Assembly: GCA_017654935.2 (NCBI GenBank)
Contig: CM065682.1
Location: forward strand, 39,903,569 to 39,967,568
Source: Phymorhynchus buccinoides
Taxonomy: Eukaryota > Mollusca > Gastropoda > Neogastropoda > Raphitomidae
Length of the DNA stretch: 64,000 bases
Direction of reading: 5' to 3'
In this document: positions 1 to 11,556 of the stretch, in pieces
Layout of the letters: each line of letters begins with the position of its first letter
Numbering within the stretch: position 1 is the first letter of the stretch
Notes under the pieces: generated by a model
Seen by the model: the letters and a program-made list of their open reading frames with translations, nothing else
Told to the model about the DNA's origin: nothing
Database searches by the model: none
Translations under genes and position numbers: made by a program

Positions 1-948
1 TCTCTCTGTATCTGTCGAGTCCTGAGTCCCAAAGGTGTTCATGAATTCACAATTTCTTGCAGGATAAAAGAATTTTTTTTACATAATAATTTTGCTGTCT
101 CAGAGGGTGATTTTTACAGGATTCAAATTCTTTAGCATCAAAGGGCTTCTTTTTTTCCTTCTTTTTGTTCTGAGTATCTCATCTACTGATTATAGTCCAA
201 TTGACGTATTATTGGATTTATTACAAAAACTAATAACTTGTATTAATTTTAACAATGACTGCAGAAATATAAAAAGGGGTTTTTTGCTTTTTATACTTCA
301 GCAGTCTTTTTTTTTATACAAATGATTAGGTTTCGTAATGATATGTCAATGGACTATATAAAGATAGTCCGTTTTAACCCCAACTCATCGTATTGTCCAG
401 GATGACAAACTTGTCAGAATGCTTCATCAAGACATGACCATACCTCTTACAGTAAGGGTCTAAGAATATAAGTATCTACTAATTTCGGTTTCCAGCCTGT
501 CACGCTTGTTGCATGATCAATCCCGAAAGCGGACAGGCTCGAATAGGATGAGCACCCAACATCCACAAGTGCCGTCCCAACCGCACACCAGTCCAGCGAG
601 AGTGCGTGAGTGAGTGATCGATCGATTGCTTTTGGGGTTTTTTTTTTTTTTTTCATTGATTGGTTCATTGATTGATTCATTGATTTGTTCATTGATTGAT
701 TCATTGATTGGTTCATTCATTCATCCATTCTTGTACTGATTACTCCCTCTGGCCACCACCACAGCGCCCAGTTCCAGATACCTGAAGAATTTCTCCGAGA
801 TGTAATCCTGGCAGAAAGCGCATTCGAAGGCGTGTGTGTTTCTTTTTGTGTGCGCGCGTATGTATGTGTTCTGCGCGTTTTCGGAATGCGGTACAATTCC
901 AGAATTGGGCGGGACGAAGTGAGAATTCCAACTTTGCGCAGCCGATAC
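1..948. repeat. Left arm of a ~0.95-kb inverted repeat
   Basis: The reverse complement of this stretch is found at 16143-17059 with only scattered differences. The match stops sharply just after the shared motif gcgcagccgatacta and runs off the left edge of the window, so the full arm is longer. It contains an A/T-rich part, a (TTGATTCA)n-like tract at about 645-735 and a mixed GT run near 835-875. No coding capacity is recognised. It is either one copy of a dispersed element inserted twice in opposite orientation or the arm of a large inverted duplication. Confidence 0.85.
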
Positions 949-1000
949 TAAGTGTCACTCCCCTGTTGCATTCTGGCGTCTTTTCTTCCTGCCACAGGGC

Positions 1001-1500
1001 NNNNNNNNNNNNNNNNNNNNNNNNNNNNNNNNNNNNNNNNNNNNNNNNNNNNNNNNNNNNNNNNNNNNNNNNNNNNNNNNNNNNNNNNNNNNNNNNNNNN
1101 NNNNNNNNNNNNNNNNNNNNNNNNNNNNNNNNNNNNNNNNNNNNNNNNNNNNNNNNNNNNNNNNNNNNNNNNNNNNNNNNNNNNNNNNNNNNNNNNNNNN
1201 NNNNNNNNNNNNNNNNNNNNNNNNNNNNNNNNNNNNNNNNNNNNNNNNNNNNNNNNNNNNNNNNNNNNNNNNNNNNNNNNNNNNNNNNNNNNNNNNNNNN
1301 NNNNNNNNNNNNNNNNNNNNNNNNNNNNNNNNNNNNNNNNNNNNNNNNNNNNNNNNNNNNNNNNNNNNNNNNNNNNNNNNNNNNNNNNNNNNNNNNNNNN
1401 NNNNNNNNNNNNNNNNNNNNNNNNNNNNNNNNNNNNNNNNNNNNNNNNNNNNNNNNNNNNNNNNNNNNNNNNNNNNNNNNNNNNNNNNNNNNNNNNNNNN
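1001..1500. other. Assembly gap (500 N)
   Basis: Exactly 500 unknown bases, a conventional placeholder length, so the true distance is unknown. It starts about 50 bp after the inner end of the inverted-repeat arm. Open frames that run through it are meaningless. Missing upstream exons of the + strand PROPPIN could lie here or left of the window. Confidence 0.98.
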
Positions 1501-2040
1501 TGTGTGTGTCTTCCAGAAATTAACATTTTCTATGGTACCACATTTTCAGAAAATGTCTTAAATTTGGAGGTCCAAAAACGCTTTCGCAACTTCGACGTCT
1601 TCATAATGCAATTTCAATTTCTGTGGGATCCGGACCAAATCTTTATTCATAATTATGTGGGCTCAAAAAGTCGGAATATGTTAACAGTGTACAGTGTTCA
1701 CTGCTGCATTCCAATTTTCAGGGCAAAAAAAGAGAGCATGTTTGAAAAAACAGACAGTTTTCAGACAATTGACATTTTCTGCAAATGTGTTTTTACCCCT
1801 CAAAAGGGGACTTTTCTAAGAATGGGTTAGCTTTAATATATATATTTTTAATTCATATTTTTCATAATTTTTTAACACTATGAATAAACAGACAGAGAAC
1901 AGCTACAAAAACAAAATTAACATCAACACAGAAAAATGTGATAGATTTATTATTGATTATTTTATTGACGATTTTGTGGGTTGCATTTGTTTTTAAGTCA
2001 CCCTCCAGATCATGATACTGCAAGCATACAGAGGACAGTG
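1501..2040. other. A/T-rich stretch without recognised feature
   Basis: An open frame runs from the gap edge to 1830, but it has no recognisable domain, an average A/T-rich codon make-up and no convincing splice context. Presumably it is intron or intergenic DNA upstream of the first visible + strand PROPPIN exon. Confidence 0.5.
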
Positions 2041-2310
2041 ACTGTTTAGTTTTGGTTTAAACTTCTTTATTTCTTCCTTATAACGTAACAAAATAATAAA
2101 TATGAGAATAAAGGGCAGCAACAAGCCTTCGGCTTATATCGTGCCCGTACACATTACACAATTTAAAATTTATGAGACGGAACATAAACAGCACATAAAC
2201 ATTTTCCAAACATTTCCAATCAGCATTTAGATACACCAATTATATGATTTGAGCAAGTTAGGAGTTTCAAAAAGAAGAAGAAAAAGGGATGAACAACATT
2301 ATCACATGAA

Positions 2311-2362
<52 letters not shown>

Positions 2363-2375
2363 AGACGAGAGGATC
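2041..2375 (-). repeat. Truncated LINE 3' end, same family as the 53.7-57.4 kb element
   Basis: This stretch shares landmarks in the same order with the 3' end of the LINE near 53715-53995: a tggtttaaac block, a ctttatt stretch, a gcaacaagc...cggcttatatcgtgc-like block (agcttataccgtgc in the other copy), and then an (AAT)n microsatellite at 2309-2359. No coding part remains. It is a typical 5'-truncated dead-on-arrival insertion. Confidence 0.65.
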
Positions 2376-2553
2376 AACAATTTATAATAAATCGAATTAA
2401 CATTTGCCAAGTTTTTACAGGCTTGTCTACCACACATTCATATGTACTATATGTCGAGCAATAGCTTAGTTTTCTATCTTAAAGTTAGGAAATTGTATCG
2501 ATGTCCAGATCACTGACTGCTGAGTGAGAGTTTCGTTGTTGTTGCTGTTGCAG

Positions 2554-5500
2554 GGTACCGTCATTAGAGTCTTCAGAGTCCTGACAGGAGAACCTGTCCA
2601 TGAATTCAGGAGAGGCGTGACAAGGTAATAATGGATTCACATTGGCCAGACACACTGATTTCCACACATTAGCAATGTAATACAAAGCATAATGTGTAAC
2701 TAAATATATTAACAACCGAAATAAGCCTTTAATGTGAAATATCAGCATTTGTAAACTAAGTCGTTTGTATGTAGTAACACTAACATATTTATAAAGCAGC
2801 ATAACGCAAATACATTTGAACCTTTGTTACACTAGTCTTGTCATGAACATCTCCATTTTGGATGTGCAGTGGAATAACTTTTCGTTGGACATGAGCAGGA
2901 TTTCAGCTGATGCACTTTGCACTATTAAGAAAGTCTTGCATTTCCAGTTAGTCATTCACAGTTTGCTGGCTTGCATCAGTGTAGTTTGTGCATCAATAAC
3001 CGACAATATAATAGTGGACATATTTCGTTTGTGGTCGACTTATATGTACATAAAGCATGAGTCTGATTTTGTACGCTTTCTCCATTCTTGGACAGTCATA
3101 GCAAAAAAGGGTATGCCAGATATTGTGAAACTTGTCTGTGTCGTGCCGGTTTGCAGGTCAGTGGAAGTGACATCCCTGATTTTCAACAGGGATGACAGTC
3201 TCCTCATACTGGCCAGCAACACGGAGACTGTACATGTCTTTGCCATGAAGAGGTAAGAAGCTATCAGGTAATTGTATTCTTCTTGCTGATAGTGTGTTAT
3301 TCTAAAAACAATACGGCCGTCTCCTGCTACGGCAATTATGAGTACCTCTTAAGCGGTTAATGCGGGTAGTAACATGTAAATGAGCATAAATAGCCAATAT
3401 AATGGGCTGTTTAATCTAATTTACATGTTACTACCCGTGTATACTGTTTCAGACGCAGTCATGATGACTGTTTGCAGACCAAGGGCTGAATGAACCAGCC
3501 TATATTGAGTGCAGTCATGGCTAGGAGTCGATGGCTGCAGGCCCAAAGGCCAATAACTCTAACAATCTATATTCTCCAACAAAAGTTAAGGATCAAATAT
3601 TTTAGAACTAGTTCGTTAAAAAAAAAACATTGAAAAAAACCGTAAATCAAAGATAACTTAGCTGAGACATTTCGTATTTTGGGAATATTTTATTTAACCA
3701 TTATTGAACAAAAGACTGACATTTGATAACGTTCATTTCTGTCATTTAAAAAAAAGCAATAGCAGAAGAAGAATTTGTTGAAGCGTATGTTCGCTGTAAT
3801 TGGAATGTCTTTGTGCAGGCCGAAAGAGGAGGCGGGGTGGGCCAGCTACCTGGGTCTGGGCAGAATGGTGTCCATGGTGGTGGGCGATGTCAGCCAAGAC
3901 AGAGCTTCTGCCGTCGCTTATCTCCCTTCCCCTGTGGGCACAGGAAACGCCTGTGGTATTGTCACGTACGTAGTTCACGTGCTAGGCCCTTTATTCATTT
4001 ACTCAAACGGCTTTCATCATTGGTTGACATGGGCCCCAAGTTTGGGCCAATAGTAAAATGAAAGTTAGTGATATACGAATGATTTTTTACAGTACTGAAA
4101 CAATCAGATTATCTTTGTTCAGCTTAATCTTTTGTGAACGAGTGACTATCAAACCTGTTTTTGTACTGGCTCTTCCATGTTACAGCCTTGTGAATTAGCT
4201 GGCCTTCAGGACCATTCACAATATCAACTGTCCTAAGTCGTTTACGACTGAGCGAGAATGTCTCCAGTGTAAGGCATCTTCACCGTAAACAGATTCTTGT
4301 CCAGCTTTCGAGAATAATGCCTACTCACCTATCTGAAAGACATATAGTAATTTGCACATATTGTGCGTACTTGTGTTGTCTTCTTTACTGATGCATTGAT
4401 GGTGTTTGGAAATATGTGCAATATCACATATCTCGGAGTCTCATAATTATATCTCGATAATATGAAAAGAGGTTATTCACTTAGTTGGGTGGGTTTTTTT
4501 AAAAAGTCAAAGGATCTTGAAATTGAAAATTTTGACAGTTTCTTTTTGCATGTAATCAGTAGGGGTACCTACATGGAGATTAGTTTTCTATTTTAACAGT
4601 TATTCCAGATTAATTATAGTCACACTTATTTAAAGGATAGTTGCGTAAATCGGGCTTAGGTAGTTTTGCTATAACAACTGTAAAAGAACCAATCAAATGG
4701 GTCCTCATCTGCTGTAAAAGTCCTGATCAAATACTTTCAAAATTTGAAATCGTTTTTGATGTAGTTTTGTAAAATTACTCTCGTCTTATTGGTAGTTTGT
4801 GTCACTTATCTAAGCAAACCATAAGAAGTAGTCAATCATCCTATAAACTTGACAATGCGTTTTATTATTAGAAACAAACATGATTATGTTTGTCCCTGTT
4901 TTTCTCATAGCATTGAAGGCAACCCCTACCTGGTGGTTATGGACTTGGAAGGGAACCTGTACATTTACCTCCCACCCTACAACTCAAATGACTGGGCGTG
5001 TCGTCTCCTGGAGCACCACAGGTAACCTACATGTCCTCACAGTAGTGATATCGATGGGTTTCGGCATCTGTTCACAACTCCTACGTGTCTTCGTTTTGGA
5101 ATCATAATATTGCATCGCTATTCACTCTGTTGCCACGTGCTTTCTGAAAGGGCTGTGTTAATCAGACCATAATAGCTAAATGCTCCTTTTGGTTACATGC
5201 TTTGAGATGTACGATAACTTAAAAAAGTATATTCCCTCAAACAAATATGTGATTGCGCTTTATTTTCTTATTAACTACTTTCCTATACACATTCTAATCA
5301 AATATGTTAAATGTGGACTAAGTTAGCAAACAAGTGTCGACAGTATTTTAAAGAATTACACCTGTAAATTTACAATCGAAGGATTGACTGCAGAGACGAC
5401 CATATCTAAGATATGAATGTTATTATTGACCTTTTCAAAACCGAGGTTGAAGGACATACAAATCTTTTGTTCTTGATGCATAGAACACTGGAACTCAAAA

Positions 5501-8500
5501 CACCCACAGCCTATACTTGAATTCTAAACACATTTTGTCGACTCTATACCTTGCATGAATATTTATAAAAACAACGCACATTATAAGGAGCAAATATATG
5601 TTTACATTAGAAACATATTTGTGCACATATAATTTCAAATAAATCCAATGCATGTGAACAATTCATGATGGAAAAAAGGAAACTTTCTCTCTTTTGCTTC
5701 ACTTTAGAAATATTCGGTCTTAATCCCGTTGCCTGTTGTGTGCATTTTATGTTTGGTTTTGCAGAATCCCAACGGGGAAGCAAGAAGAGGCTGCTGCTGA
5801 CGATCTGCCAGACATGCTCAAAGACATGACAGTTGGTGCTGGAACCACGGGTAAGTGGAATGCTAGCTCCTCTCATTTTATAATGTGCTACCAGAACACC
5901 AAAGCACTGGCTTCACTTCAACGACAACGACAATGCTACTTTATGAATAAAACTGAAATGAAGCAACTTTTTGAACTCTCAAGTCTGCATTTTATGATCA
6001 TTTATTAAAGTTATTTAACATACGATGTAACTCTTATTGCTAAACAAAATGTTTATTGTTCATCAAACTTGTCCTTATGTTTATATAAGCAAAGTAATGG
6101 ACACATTGGCTGATCAAGTCACTTCTCAGTTAAAACCCCTTGACTGCCAGAGAAATATTAAAGACAAACTCATTGGGCAAATCATGCCATGAAAAAGACA
6201 ACTGATAGAGCCAATCTGGAAAAAATGGTCTAGGGATATAACTCTCGTGACTGCGTTGGAGCAGAAGACAGCACATGAGGGTTATTCCTCTTCATCTGAT
6301 GACATCATTAGCGATGTCATCAGGTCAGTATGTGATACGTTGGTGGCAGTCAAGGGGCTAATACAATGTACTGAACTGAGAAGAAATGGACACATTTAAT
6401 AAATTAAGAACAGTAACCCTGTATTGTTTAAAAAACCGATATGCAATTGAAAGGTTTTTTACGTAATAAACCCACTGTGCAGCTATGAACTGTGCAGCTA
6501 GAAACTGTGCAGCTATAAATTGTGCAGCTATAAACTATGCAGCTATAAACTGTACAGCTATAAGCTGTACAGCTATAATCTGTGCAGCTATAATCTGTGC
6601 AGCTATACATTGTGAAACTATATATACTGTACAGCTGTAAACTGTTCCACTATAAACTGTGCAGCTATAACCTGTGCCACTATAAACTGTGCAGCTATAA
6701 ACTGTACAGCTATAATCTATGCAGCTATGCATTGTGAAACTATATATACTGTACAGCTGTAAACTGTGCATCTATAAACTGTGCCACTATAAACTGTGCA
6801 GCTATAAACTGTACAGATATAAACTGTGCATCTATAAACTGTGCAGCTATAAACTGTACAGCTATAAAATGTGCAGCTCTAAACTGTACAGCTATAATTG
6901 TGCAGCTATAAACTGTACCGCTATAAAATGTGCAGCTATAAACTGTACAGCTATAACTGTACAGCTATAAACTGTGCAGCTATAACTGTGCAGCTATAAA
7001 CTGTGCAGCTATAAATTATGCAGCTATAAACTGTGCAGCTATGAACTGTGCAGCTATAAACTGTGCAGCTATAAACTGTGCAGTTCCACAACACAAGGTG
7101 CAGGTGAATGAACCAGCTGTCGTGTAAAGTGGTTCTGTTGTACGCACCATTAAACAAAACACGGTTGCTGTTCGTTGTTCACTATTATGTTCTCACTGGT
7201 TTCTTTCTCTCGTTTTATTATTGCATCCAAATTGAGATAATAACAATATATTATGGAGGGGGAAATAATCACAATACAGTCGAACCCTGTCTGTCTGACA
7301 CCCTGATGTTATTGTGCAGACGCCCCTTTAACTGGCAGGGTAGTTTTACTCTTTTCACACTGATATTATTACTCAAATATTCTCCAGAGTAATGGCCTCT
7401 CGCAATTACGGACAACGTTTGGTCAGTCTATTCAATACTCGCTATATTCAGCAGACCAGTTTCGAGTAGTATTCTACTCAATTTGGACCTCTACTACTCT
7501 TCAAAATTGAAAATAATGCTCTAACTACTCATTTTCAGTGAACATTGTTTGATGGTTTAATGAATAAAACTACACATTTTGCACCAAAACTACTCATTTC
7601 AGCTAACCAGACTACTCAAGACTTGTGTAGGTGGGTAAACGGGTCTGATTCAGGTTCGACTGTATTAATTTTTTTCTTGACATAAATATTATGTTAACAG
7701 CCCTAATGTCCCTGTAATCAATACACACTGTATGAACAATGATATAACATCAAACGCATTCTCTCATTTTGAACAGGTTCAGGCTATGCCAAGAGGAAAG
7801 AAGAGCTGGCGGCGAGGGCACGTGCGTATTATGATTCAGCGCCTGTTGCCAAAGCTGCTGCTACCAGTGTCCCTGATTCAGCGCCTGTTGCCAAATCTGC
7901 TGCTACCAGTGTCCCTGATTCAGCGCCTGTTGCCAAATCTGCTGCTACCAGTGTCCCTGATTCAGCGCCTGTTGCCAAATCTGCTGCTACCAGTGTCCCT
8001 GATTCAGCGCCTGTTGCCAAATCTGCTGCTGCCAATGTCCCTGATTCAGTGCCTGTTGCCAAAGCTGCTGCTACCAGTGTCCCTGATTCAGCGCCTGTTG
8101 CCAAATCTGCTGCTGCCAGTGTCCCTGATTCAGCGCCTGTTGCCAAATCTGCTGCTGCCAGTGTCCCTGATTCAGCGCCTGTTGCCAAATCTGCTGCTAC
8201 CAGTGTCCCTGATTCAGCGCCTGTTGCCAAATCTGCTGCTACCAGTGTCCCTGATTCAGCGCCTGTTGCCAAATCTGCTGCTACCAGTGTCCCTGATTCA
8301 GCGCCTGTTGCGAAATCTGCTGCTGTCAGTGTCCCTGATTCTGCGCCTGTTGCAAAATCTACTACTGCCAGTGTCCCTGTTTCAGCACCTAATACCAAAT
8401 CTACATCTGGCAGTGTCCCTGTTTCAGCACCTGATGCAAGATCTACTGCTACCAGTGTCTCTGATGCAGCGCCTGTTGCGAAATCTGCTGCTGTAAGTGT

Positions 8501-8594
8501 CCCTGATTCTGCGCCTGTTGCAAAATGTACTACTGCCAGTGTCCCTGTAACTCTCGTGACTGCGTTGGAGCAGAAGACAGCACATGAGGGTTAA
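2554..8594 (+). CDS. WIPI2-like: PROPPIN (WIPI1/2-like, ATG18 family), 5' partial, with repeat-expanded C-terminus
   Basis: The family binds PI3P and PI(3,5)P2 on early autophagosomal membranes and recruits the ATG16L1 conjugation complex. Six exons are read: 2554-2624, 3157-3252, 3819-3965, 4911-5021, 5765-5850 and 7777-8594, all with AG acceptors and GT donors, joining in frame to about 442 residues. The first exon starts GTVIRVF and holds the FRRG motif (EFRRGVTR), whose two arginines contact the phosphoinositide. The second ends NTETVHVFAMKR, the blade pattern typical of the WIPI1/2 branch. The third and fourth resemble blades 6-7 (CGIVT, then EGNLYIY). The fifth is an acidic linker. The sixth starts with a basic SGYAKRKEEL segment, continues as about 17 repeats of VPDSAPVAKSAATS and ends AHEG-stop. 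Exons for the first half of the propeller were not found between the gap and 2554, so the gene is 5' incomplete here. The paralogue on the - strand has the same intron phases. The repeat tail is unlike known WIPI tails; whether it is translated is inference. Confidence 0.8.
3253..3818. other. Intron of the + strand PROPPIN
   Basis: Donor gtaaga at 3253, acceptor ttgtgcag ending at 3818. A short imperfect inverted repeat (acatgtaaatga near 3370, mirrored near 3420) surrounds the pair gggtagtaacatg / catgttactaccc. No other feature is visible. Confidence 0.6.
3966..4910. other. Intron of the + strand PROPPIN with a degraded dispersed repeat
   Basis: Donor gtacgt, acceptor tttctcatag. At about 4225-4345 it carries a segment similar to 13296-13395 (shared blocks ggcatcttcac, taaacaaattc-like, agaataatgc-like), an old fragment of a dispersed repeat. 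The rest is A/T-rich. Confidence 0.5.
6236..6475 (+). repeat. Duplicated segment, copy 1
   Basis: From aactctcgtgactgcg to the first units of the 15-bp array, this segment is almost identical to 8548-8795. Copy 2 supplies the last codons, the stop and the 3' flank of the repeat-tail exon, while copy 1 lies inside the preceding intron. It contains the small palindrome tgacatcattagcgatgtca. Confidence 0.85.
6468..7085. repeat. 15-bp minisatellite (gtgcagctataaact)n
   Basis: About 40 imperfect units of gtgcagctataaact, with variants gtacagctataaact and gtgccactataaact, in the intron before the repeat-tail exon. Longer-period structure is visible, since the cluster ctatatatactgtacag occurs at about 6618 and again at 6740. 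The small ORFs over it are periodicity artefacts. Confidence 0.9.
7453..7646 (+). mobile_element. MITE-like element, ~190 bp (family with agacctgtttac ends)
   Basis: Copies lie at 44792-44977 (same orientation) and about 30657-30843 (inverted, one end missing). The best copy begins agacctgtttactct and ends gtaaacaggtct, so the termini are inverted repeats. The interior is conserved, with motifs actactcttcaaaattg and gtttgatgg. A fragment of its right end also appears at about 9029-9093 in the duplicated segment. No coding capacity. Confidence 0.75.
7833..8550 (+). repeat. 42-bp coding minisatellite in the PROPPIN tail exon (VPDSAPVAKSAATS)n
   Basis: About 17 tandem units of 42 bp, hence 14 residues. 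The consensus VPDSAPVAKSAATS has mostly conservative replacements (A/T/S at the last positions, and DARST or NTKST near the 3' end). Because 42 is divisible by 3 and the unit lacks stops, all three forward frames and one reverse frame stay open. The frame continuous with the upstream acceptor at 7777 gives the Pro/Ala/Ser-rich, low-complexity version. The 3' units are more diverged than the central ones, as in arrays growing by unequal exchange. Confidence 0.85.
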
Positions 8595-9093
8595 ATTCCT
8601 CTTCATCTGATGACATCATTAGCGATGTCACCAGGTCAGTACGTGATACGTTGGTGGCAGTCAAGGGGCTAATACAATGTACTGAACTGAGAAGAAATGG
8701 ACACATTTAAGGAATTAAGAACAGTAACCCTGTATTGTTTGAAAAACCGATATGCAATTGAAAGGTTTTTTTACGTAATAAACCCACTGTGCAGCTATGA
8801 ACTGTGCAGCTATAAATTGTGCAGCTATAAACTATGCAGCTATAACCTGTACAGCTATAAACTGTACAGCTATAAACTGTACAGTTATAAACTGCAGCTA
8901 TAAACTGTACAGCTATAACTGTACAGCTATAAACTGTGCAGCTATAACTGTGCAGCTATCAACTGTGCAGCTATAAACTGTGCAGCTATAAATTATGCAG
9001 CTATAAACTGTACAGCTATAAACTGTGCAGACTACTCAAGACTTGTGTAGGGGGTAGACGGGTCTGATTCAGGTTCGACTGTATTAATAATTT
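8548..9093 (+). repeat. Duplicated segment, copy 2 (with 15-bp minisatellite 8787-9028)
   Basis: A shortened second copy of the 6236-7690 segment. It has the aactctcgtgactgcg block, about 16 units of the gtgcagctataaact array, then the end of the MITE (gactactcaagacttgtg) and the ggttcgactgtatt block, running directly into a second 42-bp array at 9094. The order matches the intron-to-exon order of copy 1, indicating a tandem duplication of intron end plus tail exon. Confidence 0.85.
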
Positions 9094-10783
9094 TTTCCCA
9101 AATCTGCTGCTGCCAGTGTCCTTGATTCAGCGCCTGTTGCCATAGCTGCTGCTACCAGTGTCCCTGATTCAGCGCCTGTTGCGGAATCTACTGCTACCAG
9201 TGTCCCTGATTCAGCGCCTGTTGCCGCCCAAATCTGCTGCTACCAGTGTCCCTGATTCAGCGCCTGTTGCGGAATCTACTGCTACCAGTGTCCCTGATTC
9301 AGCGCCTGTTGCCAAAGCTGCTGCTACCAGTGCCCCTGATTCAGCGCCTGTTGCGGAATCTACTGCTACCAGTGTCCCTGATTCAGCGCCTGTTGCCAAA
9401 GCTGCTGCTACCAGTGGTCCTGATTCAGCGCCTGCTGCGGAATCTACTGCTACCAGTGTCCCTGATTCAGCGCCTGTTGCCAAATCTGCTGCTACCAGTG
9501 TCCCTGATTCAGCGCCTTTTGCGGAATCTACTGCTACCAGTGTCCCTGATTCTGCGCCTGTTGCCAAATCTACTGCTACCAGTGTCACTGATTCTACGCC
9601 TGTTGCCAAATCTGCTGCTGCCAGTGTCCCCGATTCAGCGCTTGTTGCGAAATCTACTGCTGCCAGTGTCCCTGATTCAGTGCCTGTTGCGACATCTACT
9701 GCTGCCAGTGTCCCTGATTCAGCGCCTGTTGCGAAATCTCCATCTGGCAGTGTCCCTGATTCAGCACCTGATGCAAGATCTACTGCTGCCAGTGTCCCTG
9801 TTTCAAGGTCCATGTACAAATTTCCCACTGCCGGTGTCCCTGTTTCAAGGTCGATGTTCAAATTGCCCTCTGCCAGTGTCCCTGATTCAGCGTCCGTTTT
9901 GAAATCTTCTGCTGCCGATGTCCCTCGTCTTGCCCACACTGCTCACGGTGTATATGCCCCCACTTTTCCCAGTATCCCTACGCCTGCCCACACTTTTACA
10001 GGTATCCCTCTACCTGCCCACAATGTTCCAGGTATCCCTCTACCTGCTGACACTTTTCCAGGCATTCCTCTACCGTCCCACACTTATGCAGGAATCCCTC
10101 TTCACAATGTCCCTGTTTCTGCCCACACTGTTCACAATGTCCCTGTTTCTGCCCACACTGTTCCCAGTGACCCCGTTTCTACCCACACTGTTCCGAGGGT
10201 CCCTGTTTCTGCCCACGCTTTTCCTGGTGTCCCTGTTTCTGGCCACACTGTTCCCAGTGTCCCTGATTCTGCCCACACCGTTTCCAGTGTCCCTGATTCT
10301 GCCCACACCATTTCCAGTGTCCCTGATTCTGCCCGCACTGTTTCTATTGTCCCTGATTCTGCCCACACTGTTCCCAGTGTCCCTGATTCTGCCCACACCA
10401 TTTCCAGTGTCCCTGATTCTGCCCACACTGTTCCCAGTGTCCCTGATTCTGCCCACACTGTTCCCAGTGTCCCTGATTCTGCCCACACTGTTTCCAGTGT
10501 CCCTGATTCTGCCCACACTGTTTCCAGTGTCCCTGATTCTGCCCACACTTTTTCTAGTGTCCCTGATTCTGCCCACGCTGTTCTCAATGTCCCTGATTCT
10601 GCCCACACTGTTCCCAGTGTCCCTGATGCTGCCCACAGTTCCCAGTGTCCCTGATTCTGCCCACGCTGTTTCCAGTGTCCCTGATGCTGCCCACAGCGCT
10701 TCCAGTATCCCTGATTCTGCCCACACTGTTCCCAGTGTCCCTGATGCTACCCACACTGTTCCCAGCAACTCATTTAAGCCCTC
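9094..10783 (+). CDS. Second repeat-tail array, possibly coding (VPDSAPVAES... then VPDSAHTVSS...)
   Basis: This array is open for 498 codons (9158-10654) in the frame that spells VPDSAP. About 17 units of 42 bp (9094-9815, with AES/AKS alternation and a 28-codon-like mixed higher order) give way to a degenerate zone with VPVSRSM and IPLPAH motifs, and then to about 22 units of 30 bp (10 residues, VPDSAHTVSS) up to 10783. Near 10640 a 2-bp loss (cacagttccc against cacactgttccc) shifts the frame; another frame then continues to a stop at 10832. No acceptor like the one at 7777 precedes it. A splice using the ctgctgccag of the first unit is possible but unproven. It may be an alternative tail exon, a pseudogenised duplicate, or repeats only. 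Confidence 0.4.
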
Positions 10784-11475
10784 GAACACTGACACTGGTC
10801 ACTTTGGCCTAATTTTACCGTTTGAATGCTAATTAGTGTATTAGGAGTTCAAATGAACTTTTTTTTATGTGGTTGACCAGTGGTCAGTGTCACTGACCAG
10901 TGGTCACTTTGGCCTATTTTTACTGTTTGACTGCAAATTAGTGTATTAGGAGTTCAAATGAACAAGGTTTGATGTGGTTGACCAGTGGTCAGTCACACTG
11001 ACCAATGGTCAACCACATTTTTTTTAAATAGGCCAAAGTGACCACTGGTCAGTGACACTGACCACTGGTCAACGACATCAAAAGTTGTTCATTTGAACTT
11101 CTAATACACTAATTTGCAGTCAAACAGTGAAAATAGGCCAAAGTGACCACTGGTCAACACTGACCACTGGTCAACACATCAAAATTTGTTCATTTGAACT
11201 CCTAATACACTAATTTGCAGTCAAACAGTGAAAATAGGCCAAAGTGACCACTGGTCAGTGACACTGACCACTGGTCAACGACATCAAAATTTGTTCATTT
11301 GAACTCCTAATACACTAATTTGCAGTCAAACAGTGAAAATAGGCCAAAGTGACCACTGGTCAGTGACACTGACCACTGGTCAACCACATCAACAATTGTT
11401 CATATGATCTCCTAATACACTAATTAGCATTCAAACGGTAAAATTAGGCCAAAGTGACCAGTGTCAGTGGTCAGC
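10783..11475. repeat. Large composite palindrome of ~690 bp
   Basis: The left outer segment (tgacactggtcactttggcc, then accgtttgaatgctaatta) is mirrored by the right outer segment (cattcaaacggtaaaatta, then aaagtgaccagtgtca). Inside, a ~115-bp unit containing gaccactggtca palindromes, ttcatttgaactcc and aatacactaatttgcag occurs twice in forward orientation and several times in inverse orientation, turning near 11020. It starts within a few bases of the end of the 30-bp repeat array. Confidence 0.85.
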
Positions 11476-11556
11476 TTGTTATTCATTTTATTTAACAAAG
11501 ATTTTTTTTTAAAAAGAGAACTTGTCAAGAATGAGTTTTTATAACTTCAACTTTCA

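Noticed and set aside
834..1830. ORFs of 192-292 codons crossing the start region
   Set aside because: They run through the 500-N gap and are built largely of unknown residues.
7732..10832. Leucine-rich ORFs reading SLIQRLLPN-type repeats and antisense AESGTL-type repeats
   Set aside because: Alternative frames of the 42-bp and 30-bp arrays. Only the VPDSAP frame is continuous with the upstream PROPPIN exon through its acceptor.
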